From Calditrichota bacterium (GTDB lineage: Bacteria; Electryoneota; B3-LCP): a DNA stretch of 40,788 bases. The notes beneath the pieces were generated by a model, which was not told the DNA's origin, did not search any database, and saw only the letters and a list, made by a program, of their open reading frames with translations. Position numbers and translations under genes: made by a program. The stretch spans positions 1-40,788 of the forward strand of contig JAGVQJ010000036.1 of the NCBI GenBank assembly GCA_020051775.1, given 5' to 3'. Positions 32,962 to 40,788 of the stretch are shown here, piece by piece. Within the stretch, counting starts at the first letter, position 1. Every line of letters starts with the position of its first letter.

Positions 32962-33372
32962 CTAATCTCCCTCTAAAAACATCCTCCCCACGGAGCTGAC
33001 CGCCTTGCATACTAATTTACCCTGTTTCAACGGTTCTTTCGGGATCAGCACGTCCACGCCCCAAATCGTCAGGAAGGGTCGCGATAACCGCAACACGAAG
33101 GGAATATTGAATCCCGTGCTGGCGACAATTAACACACCCCGGTAACCGTTCCGCCGAATCTTGCGAATAAGCCGTAATCCTGCTGTCTGATTCTCCATCG
33201 TGATATCTGTCACGATGAGCGTATATTTTTCCACCCCGGTCTTCAGCAGAGTTTCCAACCCTTCCCGCGCTGACCAGGCCCGGTCGAATTTATAACCACG
33301 CGGCTCTAGGTGTTCCTGCAAGAGCCTGGCGTAGTCATCGTTATCGTCTATCATCAAAGCCGGTTCGATCAT
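32962..33372 (-). CDS. stand-alone response regulator receiver protein
   Basis: A 136-residue protein that is only a CheY-like receiver domain, without an output domain. The phospho-site set is complete: acidic pair in MIDDND (residues 8-12), phosphoacceptor Asp56 in IVTDITM, Thr in ASTG, and the invariant Lys in LIPKEP. ATG 33372 overlaps the stop of the upstream ABC exporter gene in ATGA, which argues for this start over the GTG or other codon nine residues earlier. No histidine kinase is encoded nearby. Coupling of a receiver to an exporter suggests that it may act through protein contact; that is inference. Confidence 0.88.
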   Translation of the reverse strand: MIEPALMIDDNDDYARLLQEHLEPRGYKFDRAWSAREGLETLLKTGVEKYTLIVTDITMENQTAGLRLIRKIRRNGYRGVLIVASTGFNIPFVLRLSRPFLTIWGVDVLIPKEPLKQGKLVCKAVSSVGRMFLEGD

Positions 33373-35195
33373 GTCGCGGTCAAGAATTGTTGCTGGCACA
33401 AACGGTTAAAAAGATCGCATCGTGCCAGTAATTCGTTATAAGTTCCCTGATCCACTATGCGACCTTTGTCCAGAACCACAATGCGGTCGGCGCGGCGCAC
33501 CGTAGCCAATCGGTGCGCGATTACCACCAATGTATGGCTCCGGCTCAAGGATTCCATCGCTTTTTGAATCAGGCTCTCGGATTCGCTGTCCAATTGTGAA
33601 GTGGCTTCATCGAATATAATTACCGGTGGGTTTTGCACCAACGTGCGGGCGATGGCCAACCGCTGCTGTTGCCCTCCGGAAAGCCGCAACCCACGATCGC
33701 CAATTTGGGTTTGATAACCTTGGGCCTGCGCTCGGATGAAGTCGTCGGCATACGCCAGTTTTGCCGCGTCTGTGATTCTCTCCAGGCTCACTTGATCATT
33801 GCCGTATCCGATATTGGCGGCGATGCTGTCATTGAAAAGTACAATTTCCTGGGATACCACTCCGAAAAGCCGCCGCAGGTCAGCGGGATTAATCTCCCGC
33901 AGGTCGTTTCCATCAAGAAGGATGCGACCGGAAGTGGGATCATACAGCCGGATCATCAATCCGGCCAGAGTGGTTTTGCCTGATCCGGAAGGCCCCACGA
34001 GCGCCACTGTTTCACCCCGCCGTATTTGCAGATTTACATCTGAAAGAGCCTCACTTAAACCAATGTCATATTTGAAACCGACTTTATCGAAAATAATGGT
34101 TTCAACCAGTGTGAGGGCGCTTTTGGGCTGGATTGGTGCGGGTAAACGATCCTGCTCGTCCAGAATGGCGAAGATCCGGTCTGCCGAAGCCGAAGCAATC
34201 TGGATGATGGTATAGGAATTCCCCAGCGATTTTAACGGAGCCATGATGGCAAACAAGACCGCAACGAAGCGCATGAAATCTTCTGCGTCCATGGCCTTGG
34301 AGGCGAAGACCAGCCACCCGCCGTAAATCAGAATCAGGGTGATGATGGCCAGCCCGAGGATTTCGGTGCCCGGTACGTTTAGAATGTCGAGACGACGCTG
34401 CCTCAAGGAATGCTTGAAGTATTTGTTCGTAGCCTCGGCGAAACGGGCGCTTTCGGAGGCTTCCGTGCCGCTGACCTTTATCAGTCTCACCCCTCCTAAC
34501 CGTTCCTGCAGGATATGCGTGAGATGGGACATAGCCTCTTGCATTCGGGCGCTTTTACGTTTCAAGCTCTTGCCCAGACGATCAATCATGATGCCCGCTA
34601 CGGGGAGTAGCAGTAGCGCCATCAGAATCAACTTCCAGGAAATCGTAACCAGCAATCCAATGAAAATCAGAATTACGAAAGGATCTCTCATGAGAACGGT
34701 GATAACCTTCATGAGGCTGTTGTTCAGGGTAGCAACGTCATTCAGGATGACGGAGGTCATTTCACCGCCCTTACGCTTATGAAAAAAGGCCAGTCGTTGC
34801 GACAACAGATGAGAGTAAAGCCGGTCACGCACATCCTTGATGACCCGCATCTCGACGAACGTAGTGCACCAATATTGGAGGACGTCGAAGATGTTCCGAA
34901 AGAAAAAGGCCAGGAAAAATATGATCCCCACCCGCACGACGACGTCGAAGCGGTCGCCGCCGCCGATGATCTGCCACGCGAGGTTTTTTAACTGGTCATT
35001 CAGGTTGGTGGCTGGATTGATGGAGATCGGTGCGGCGGCCGGATCGGCTGGGATGAAAATGCTGGTGACGAACGAAGCTGAAAGCCAGATGGCAACGGCG
35101 TTGAACAACGCATAGAATAAAGATGCAAGGTAAGCCAGGATCAGAGTTTTACGGTAGGGTTTGACAAGGGCAAGAAGCCGCAGGTAGGATTTCAT
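33369..35195 (-). CDS. MsbA-like ABC exporter (fused membrane and ATPase domains)
   Basis: A 608-residue half-transporter that would act as a homodimer in the inner membrane, exporting a lipid, peptide or drug. Residues about 1-330 hold six membrane helices. The ATPase domain follows, with Walker A GPSGSGKTT, Q-loop VVSQEIVLFND, signature LSGGQQQRLAIA, Walker B VIIFDEATSQLDS and the His of VIAHRLAT. The membrane half shows the MsbA-like FHKRKGGEMTSVILNDVATL block. ATG 35195 (MKSYLRLL) is preferred to a TTG/ATG ten codons earlier, because family members begin there; neither has a strong ribosome site. The gene ends in a four-base overlap with the receiver gene. The substrate is not evident. 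Confidence 0.92.
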   Translation of the reverse strand: MKSYLRLLALVKPYRKTLILAYLASLFYALFNAVAIWLSASFVTSIFIPADPAAAPISINPATNLNDQLKNLAWQIIGGGDRFDVVVRVGIIFFLAFFFRNIFDVLQYWCTTFVEMRVIKDVRDRLYSHLLSQRLAFFHKRKGGEMTSVILNDVATLNNSLMKVITVLMRDPFVILIFIGLLVTISWKLILMALLLLPVAGIMIDRLGKSLKRKSARMQEAMSHLTHILQERLGGVRLIKVSGTEASESARFAEATNKYFKHSLRQRRLDILNVPGTEILGLAIITLILIYGGWLVFASKAMDAEDFMRFVAVLFAIMAPLKSLGNSYTIIQIASASADRIFAILDEQDRLPAPIQPKSALTLVETIIFDKVGFKYDIGLSEALSDVNLQIRRGETVALVGPSGSGKTTLAGLMIRLYDPTSGRILLDGNDLREINPADLRRLFGVVSQEIVLFNDSIAANIGYGNDQVSLERITDAAKLAYADDFIRAQAQGYQTQIGDRGLRLSGGQQQRLAIARTLVQNPPVIIFDEATSQLDSESESLIQKAMESLSRSHTLVVIAHRLATVRRADRIVVLDKGRIVDQGTYNELLARCDLFNRLCQQQFLTAT

Positions 35196-35223
35196 AGAAT
35201 GGGGACAACCGCATTGATTTAAC

Positions 35224-35256
35224 ATAGGGGCGATTTTAAAAATGAACCGCCCCTAT
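35224..35256. other. hairpin between trpB2 and the ABC exporter gene
   Basis: ataggggcg pairs with cgcccctat (9 bp) around a 15-base A/T-rich loop. There is no T-run beyond it on the minus strand. It may be a weak terminator for trpB2 or a dispersed palindrome. Confidence 0.5.
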
Positions 35257-35286
35257 AATCTTGATACACTGGGAATTGGCTTATTT

Positions 35287-36576
35287 TTAGAACTTGAGGA
35301 CTTCGTCGTAACCATCCATGTCCATAAAGCCGTGCCCGGAAATGTTGAACGCAATGGCCTTTCCGGCGTTTTCCGGTTTCTTTGCCTCCTCTATGGCACA
35401 AGCGATGGCATAAGCAGATTCCGGGGCCGGCAGAAACCCCTCGGCCCGCACAAAGTCCCGCATCAGACCGAAAACCTTTTTCTCGTCTCCGGGGTACGCG
35501 ATGGTGTCAATGTACCCTTTATGCCGTAGGAAACTGAGCAAGGGTGAGCAGGCGTGGTAACGTAGTCCGTCTCCTTTGATCGGCGCCATATTGAGATGAT
35601 GCCCCAGGGTGTACATCTTCAGCAATGGGGTCATCTCGGCGTAATCGGCGAAGTCGTACCGATACTCTCCTTGGAGGTTCGGCGCGACTTGGCTCTGAGC
35701 GCCAATAAAGCGGATCTTCTTGCCTTTCGTCAGTACTTCACCGAGGAACGGGAGCGTAAAACCACCGAAGTTCGAACCGCCGCCCAGGCAAGCAATCATA
35801 ATGTCGGGATAATCTCCGAACTTCTCAAACTGCTTTTGGGTTTCTAAACCGATGATCGTCTGGTGCGTCAGCACGTGATTCAACACGGAACCGAGCGAGT
35901 ACGTGGCCTTGGGGTCTTTCAGCGAATCTTCGAGTCCTTCGGAAATTGCGATGCCCAGCGATCCGGGGTGGTTGGGATCCTTGCTGAAGAGCTTGCGGCC
36001 GAATTCCGTTTTGTCGCTGGGTGAAGCGAACACTTCCGCGCCGAACAATTTCATCAGGTTGCGGCGTTGTGGTTTCCAGCTATAGACAGCTCGCACCCAG
36101 TAAACCGTGCATTTCATGCCCGTCAATGCGGCGGCATAGGCCAGAGCCGTACCCCATTGACCCGCCCCCGTCTCCGTTGTCAACCGCTCGAAACCCTCTT
36201 TCTGGGCGTAATAGCATTGAGCTAAGGCGGTATTGACTTTGTGGCTGCCGGTGGGGCTGTAAAATTCGCTCTTGTAGTAGAGACGAGCTTTCGTCCCAAG
36301 CCTTTTTTCCAGGTTCAACGCGCGAAACAACGGGCGTGGACGCCCGGCCTGAGCGTACAGACTGCGCAGGTCTTCCGGGATGGGTATCCAACGGTCCTGT
36401 GAAAATTCCTGCTTCAAACACTCCCCGATCAACATCTTGGGGAGATTGGCGATCCTGGATTCCCCTGTTTCCGGATCCAGTGGCGGGGGAAGCGGTTCAG
36501 GCAGATCCGCCTGAATGTTGTACCATTTATCCGGTATCTCCTCCACGGAAAGATTGACCTGACGCAACTCTGGCAT
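35287..36576 (-). CDS. trpB2: tryptophan synthase beta-like protein, TrpB2 type
   Basis: A 429-residue PLP enzyme that condenses indole and serine to tryptophan. It is of the longer TrpB2 kind that works without TrpA: N-terminal extension with DKWYNIQADLPEPLPPPLDP, RPRPLFRALNLEKRLG, the PLP lysine in SPTGSHKVNTAL, ETGAGQWGTALAYAA, GGGSNFGG (phosphate loop) and ISGHGFMDMDGY. No trpA or other trp genes are near. A tryptophanase-family gene lies upstream on the same strand, so free indole is the likely substrate. AAAGGAGG precedes the ATG. Its own promoter (36712-36740) gives a leader of about 130 bases. Confidence 0.93.
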   Translation of the reverse strand: MPELRQVNLSVEEIPDKWYNIQADLPEPLPPPLDPETGESRIANLPKMLIGECLKQEFSQDRWIPIPEDLRSLYAQAGRPRPLFRALNLEKRLGTKARLYYKSEFYSPTGSHKVNTALAQCYYAQKEGFERLTTETGAGQWGTALAYAAALTGMKCTVYWVRAVYSWKPQRRNLMKLFGAEVFASPSDKTEFGRKLFSKDPNHPGSLGIAISEGLEDSLKDPKATYSLGSVLNHVLTHQTIIGLETQKQFEKFGDYPDIMIACLGGGSNFGGFTLPFLGEVLTKGKKIRFIGAQSQVAPNLQGEYRYDFADYAEMTPLLKMYTLGHHLNMAPIKGDGLRYHACSPLLSFLRHKGYIDTIAYPGDEKKVFGLMRDFVRAEGFLPAPESAYAIACAIEEAKKPENAGKAIAFNISGHGFMDMDGYDEVLKF

Positions 36577-36711
36577 ACTGCCTCCTTTATCCCTGGGTAT
36601 GACGACCTGTGATGATTTATGATGATGATCCGTTACTTTTCAGGCGTAATAATGGTACCGCAGGTTAGTCGCTGGCACACAAATCAAGCAGAGCAGAACT
36701 ATAGCAAACAA

Positions 36712-36740
36712 AATATAGGGATACCGGCTATTAAAGTCAA
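36712..36740 (-). promoter_or_regulatory. sigma70-type promoter of trpB2
   Basis: On the minus strand TTGACT (36735-36740), 17 bases, TATATT (36712-36717). The box and its surroundings (caacaa.cgcTTGACT) recur in front of the tryptophanase-family gene at 38323-38351. Confidence 0.75.
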
Positions 36741-36773
36741 GCGATTGTTGGGGTTTTACACAAAAGCGGACAT

Positions 36774-38273
36774 TCAAACGTTGATATCCTTAAACCGGAA
36801 TCGCGCCTTGAAATGGCGAAGAGCCAGTTCCCTACCATAGGTGATTTCCACGCCCGGAATGCGATCCCTGCGGTCGTGTAGGAGCTTCAAACTCTCGGCT
36901 ACCGACTCAAGATCGGCATCCTCATAACGTAATCTCGGCACGGCGAAGCGCACGAAATTGACTTCGGGTAATTTCTCCTCGCCAGTGGCGGGATTCCAGG
37001 TGCCGAAGGCGAAATAACCCAGCTCGCAACCGCGTGTGCCATATGCTGAGAGCAGCAGCGCGGTTAAGGATATGCCGCCGAAATCGCCGGGTTGCATCTT
37101 TGTGCCTTCAAAGAAGCGGTTGACGTCCAAATAGACCGCGTGACCGCCAGTCGGTTCCAGAATGGGCAAACCGTAGTCCAGAATGTGATTCCCGAAGCGC
37201 TTCACCTGGCCGATGCGGTATTCCAGATACTCGTCCCGAGCAGATACTTTCAGACCCACGGCCAACGCCATGATATCCCGCCCGGAAAGTCCTCCATAGG
37301 TGGGATGCCCTTCCTTTTGAATCTGATAATTGAAGATGGCGTCAGGAATGTGCGGATATTTATCAAGAAATAGCCCGCCTTCCTTGAAAAACAGACCCCC
37401 ACCCATATTCACCATGCCATCTTTCTTGAAGGAGATCGTGAAACCGTCTGCGTAGGTGAACATTTCATGGACAATCTCCGGAATGCTCCGTTCGGTATAG
37501 CCCTCCTCGAACTGCTTGATGAACCAGGCATTTTCCGCAAAACGGCAAGCATCGAAAAACAGAGGCACATGATACAAATGGGCGATCAGGAACACCTCCT
37601 TGATATTCGCCATAGAGACCGGCTGGCCACCGCCCGTGTTGTTGGTCAGGGTCAGGTAAGCCACCGGAATCCTATCGTTGGAATTTTTCAGCAGTTCTTC
37701 AAATCGCTGCACATCCATATTCCCCTTAAAATGAGAGCTGCTGGCGGGATTGCGCAGTTCCGGCGAGAACAGATTTAAAGCTTCGATGTGGTTGGCTTCG
37801 ATGTTGGCCTGAGTGGTGTCGAAGTGACCGTTATTGGGGATGAGTAAATTCGATCCCAGAGCGCCCAGGGTGGTGAATAACGCATCTTCGCAGGAACGTC
37901 CCTGGTGGAAGATGAACGCATTATGCACCAATCCCGGTCGGTCGCTAAAATACTCCGACCCAAACGTCTCCCGGATGGCTTCCCGGAGTTTGAAGTAGCC
38001 TCGATTGGATCCATAAGATTCATCTCCCAGGTGCAGCGCCGCCCATTGTTCATTGGACATAGTCGTCGTCCCGGAGTCAGAGAGCAGGTCGCAGCCCGTC
38101 ACCATATCGGCAGGAAAGTTGAACACGTTCAGCCCAGCTTCATCCAGCGCCCGGGTTCGTTCCTGGGGCGTGTATAATCCCTTGAATTCTACCGAGTGGT
38201 TGAAGTAAGGCCGCGGTTGGACTTTACGCTGGGCTTCAGGTGTGAAAGTTCTAATCAGGTCGTTGGTATTCAT
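36774..38273 (-). CDS. tryptophanase / tyrosine phenol-lyase family enzyme
   Basis: A PLP-dependent beta-eliminating lyase of about 499 residues that would split tryptophan into indole, pyruvate and ammonia, or tyrosine into phenol, pyruvate and ammonia. Family marks: NVFNFPADMVTGCDLLSDSGT, YGSNRGYFKL, FHQGRSCEDALF, TNNTGGGQPVSM, FFDACRFAENAWFI and the lysine loop FTISFKKDGMVNMGGG. The C-terminal part has GGHAVYLDVNRFF and AYGTRGCELGYF. Pairing with trpB2 favours tryptophanase, but the substrate-choosing residues were not aligned. ATG 38273 (MNTNDLIRTF) follows GGAG closely; the GTG at 38282 is an alternative. It has its own strong promoter just upstream. Confidence 0.88.
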   Translation of the reverse strand: MNTNDLIRTFTPEAQRKVQPRPYFNHSVEFKGLYTPQERTRALDEAGLNVFNFPADMVTGCDLLSDSGTTTMSNEQWAALHLGDESYGSNRGYFKLREAIRETFGSEYFSDRPGLVHNAFIFHQGRSCEDALFTTLGALGSNLLIPNNGHFDTTQANIEANHIEALNLFSPELRNPASSSHFKGNMDVQRFEELLKNSNDRIPVAYLTLTNNTGGGQPVSMANIKEVFLIAHLYHVPLFFDACRFAENAWFIKQFEEGYTERSIPEIVHEMFTYADGFTISFKKDGMVNMGGGLFFKEGGLFLDKYPHIPDAIFNYQIQKEGHPTYGGLSGRDIMALAVGLKVSARDEYLEYRIGQVKRFGNHILDYGLPILEPTGGHAVYLDVNRFFEGTKMQPGDFGGISLTALLLSAYGTRGCELGYFAFGTWNPATGEEKLPEVNFVRFAVPRLRYEDADLESVAESLKLLHDRRDRIPGVEITYGRELALRHFKARFRFKDINV

Positions 38274-38322
38274 GTTCTCCACGTGAGTCAGGTTATGGGT
38301 TATTCTACTTTAAGCCCTAAAA

Positions 38323-38351
38323 AATATAGGCCATTCAATCCCCCAAGTCAA
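38323..38351 (-). promoter_or_regulatory. sigma70-type promoter of the tryptophanase-family gene
   Basis: On the minus strand TTGACT (38346-38351), 17 bases, TATATT (38323-38328), with upstream caacaaacgc and downstream tttt. It matches the trpB2 promoter in both boxes, in spacing and in about ten flanking bases. Confidence 0.78.
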
Positions 38352-38372
38352 GCGTTTGTTGTGTTTCTTCTC

Positions 38373-38401
38373 TTGCTTTTAGGCTGCTAATTCGGTATAT
38401 T
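38373..38401 (+). promoter_or_regulatory. promoter of the rpiB-like gene, divergent from the tryptophanase promoter
   Basis: TTGCTT (38373-38378), 17 bases, TATATT (38396-38401). The start point would be near 38408, leaving a leader of about 27 bases. Its -35 box is 21 bases from that of the divergent leftward promoter. Confidence 0.6.
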
Positions 38402-38434
38402 TTTTTCTTATACTTGGCGCCGGCGGATGAATTT

Positions 38435-39034
38435 ATGAAAATCATGGATGAAAAGCAGCTTATTTCGTTCATAAAGAGAGGAGAACGAATCATCTTCCTT
38501 AAGGGGGCTCGCCTGACGCCGTCAGCTCAAGATCTGGTACGGCGGCATGGACTTAAAATCGTCGAAGAATCTGCAGGATACATACCCGCCGTGGCCGCGG
38601 TCCATCGGGTAGCCATCGGCAGCGACCACGGTGGTTTCCATCTGAAGGAATATTTGATAAAACATCTTGAAAGTGCCGGATATTTCGTTCAGGATGTCGG
38701 TACTACAAGTACGGAGGCCGTAGATTATCCCGATTTTGCATTTGAGGTGGCTCGCCAGGTGGCCGAAGGCAAAGCCGACCGGGGTGTTATAATAGACAGC
38801 CTCGGGAACGCCTCGGCGATATGCGCAAATAGAATTCGTGGCGTGCGGGCAGCGGTTTGTTGGACCGTGGAAGTAGCGAAGTCCGCTCGCAGCCATAATG
38901 ACGCCAATGTAATTACCTTGGGTGGAAAAATCATGAACCATGATCAAGCCGGGGATATTCTGGACGCATTCTTGAAGGAGCCATTTTCCGGCGGCCGTCA
39001 CGAAACGCGAGTTCGCAAGATCGAAGCCCTGTAA
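38435..39034 (+). CDS. RpiB/LacA-family protein with N-terminal extension and Asp in place of the catalytic Cys
   Basis: A 199-residue protein. Residues about 55-199 are the ribose-5-phosphate isomerase B fold: VAIGSDHGGFHLKEYL, DVGTTSTEAVDYPDFA, RGVRAAVCWTVEVAKSARSHNDANVITLGG. In ordinary RpiB the active loop reads CGTGIGMS; here it is DSLGNASA, so the catalytic Cys is Asp and the phosphate loop is altered. Residues 1-50 form an extra domain with ISFIKRGERIIFLKGARLTPSAQDLVRRHGLKI. The TPSA.D...+.G+ pattern recalls N-terminal segments of proteins from bacterial microcompartment loci; that comparison is from memory. The activity may therefore differ from Rpi. ATG 38435 is chosen; TTG 38414 and ATG 38444 are alternatives. 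Confidence 0.82.
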   Translation: MKIMDEKQLISFIKRGERIIFLKGARLTPSAQDLVRRHGLKIVEESAGYIPAVAAVHRVAIGSDHGGFHLKEYLIKHLESAGYFVQDVGTTSTEAVDYPDFAFEVARQVAEGKADRGVIIDSLGNASAICANRIRGVRAAVCWTVEVAKSARSHNDANVITLGGKIMNHDQAGDILDAFLKEPFSGGRHETRVRKIEAL

Positions 39035-39063
39035 CGGAACCTCACTCCCAGGTTGGGGTTTAA

Positions 39064-40581
<1,518 letters not shown>

Positions 40582-40584
40582 TAT

Positions 40585-40788
40585 TTACGCCGGCAGTTTA
40601 CTGACAAAGTTATAAAGCTTCGATTTATAATTGGAAGCGTTATTACGGTGGATAACCCCCTTGCGAGCCAGAGAATCCAAGATGGACATTGCTTGGCGCA
40701 GGTTATCCTTGGCGGCCGTCTGCGATTCCGATTCCCTGACTTTGCGAATCACACTGCGCATCTGTGAACGATAGGCGCGATTGCGGAC
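40585..40788 (-). CDS. rpsT: 30S ribosomal protein S20, C-terminal part, cut by the window edge
   Basis: The minus strand encodes 67 residues up to the stop at 40585-40587. They match the S20 family: RNRAYRSQMRSVIRKV, an alanine-containing middle helix (TAAKDNLRQAMSILDSLA) and the signature RKGVIHRNNASNYKSKL near the end. S20 binds 16S rRNA and is about 87 residues long, so roughly 20 N-terminal residues lie beyond the window. The gene runs convergent to guaB with only three bases between the stops, and no hairpin separates them. Confidence 0.93.
   Translation of the reverse strand, partial: VRNRAYRSQMRSVIRKVRESESQTAAKDNLRQAMSILDSLARKGVIHRNNASNYKSKLYNFVSKLPA

Overview
The window looks like a chromosomal piece from an uncultured bacterium of the Fibrobacterota-Chlorobiota-Bacteroidota (FCB) side of the tree, probably one of the candidate phyla such as Edwardsbacteria, KSB1, Zixibacteria or Marinimicrobia. 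The main reason is three secreted proteins that end in the same roughly 80-residue C-terminal sorting domain (PNPFNP-type start, a VYD/VDLTGR strand, a short basic end), which in this group goes with type IX-like secretion. The phylum assignment is an inference. Coding GC is moderate to high, and several AT-rich genes stand out as likely acquisitions. Many gene boundaries carry short palindromes or quasi-tandem word sequences.

Layout, left to right. 1-3770 (+): the end of an unknown gene, then tag (DNA repair), a TerC membrane protein, an unusual aldo/keto reductase-fold protein, a dCMP deaminase and nrdR. 3771-4449: a gene-free stretch full of small palindromes. 4450-13706 (-): a secreted VCBS-repeat protein, a secreted C1B peptidase, an alpha-oxoamine synthase (Kbl type), a methyltransferase, an NTF2-fold protein, two paralogous cysteine-rich proteins, a second sorting-domain protein and an OmpA lipoprotein. 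13947-15882 (-): an AT-rich two-gene cassette of TIR-like proteins, the best candidate here for an undescribed defence or signalling system. 16188-21179 (-): acpS, an acetyl-CoA-synthetase-like ligase, an acyl carrier protein, a second Kbl, a TylF-type methyltransferase and a duplicated scrap of the Kbl 3' end. 21391-22933 (+): a DNA methyltransferase overlapping a probable restriction endonuclease. 23095-26305 (+): a small lipoprotein and a gingipain-like (C25) secreted peptidase. 26399-32756 (-): a CusCBA-type copper/silver efflux operon with a small metal-binding lipoprotein. 32962-35195 (-): an ABC exporter overlapping a response regulator. 35287-38273 (-): trpB2 and a tryptophanase/tyrosine phenol-lyase-family gene with near-identical promoters. 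38435-40581 (+): an atypical RpiB and guaB. 40585-40788 (-): the C-terminal part of rpsT.

How the parts may work together. The AcpS-ligase-ACP-Kbl run could charge a carrier protein and condense its acyl group with an amino acid; that is inference. TrpB2 and tryptophanase together would let the cell break tryptophan down and rebuild it from indole. The TIR-like pair combines one protein that keeps the NADase-type glutamate with a longer partner that has lost it and carries an unknown helical domain. Annotations rest on reading translated sequences and recognising motifs; no database search was run.
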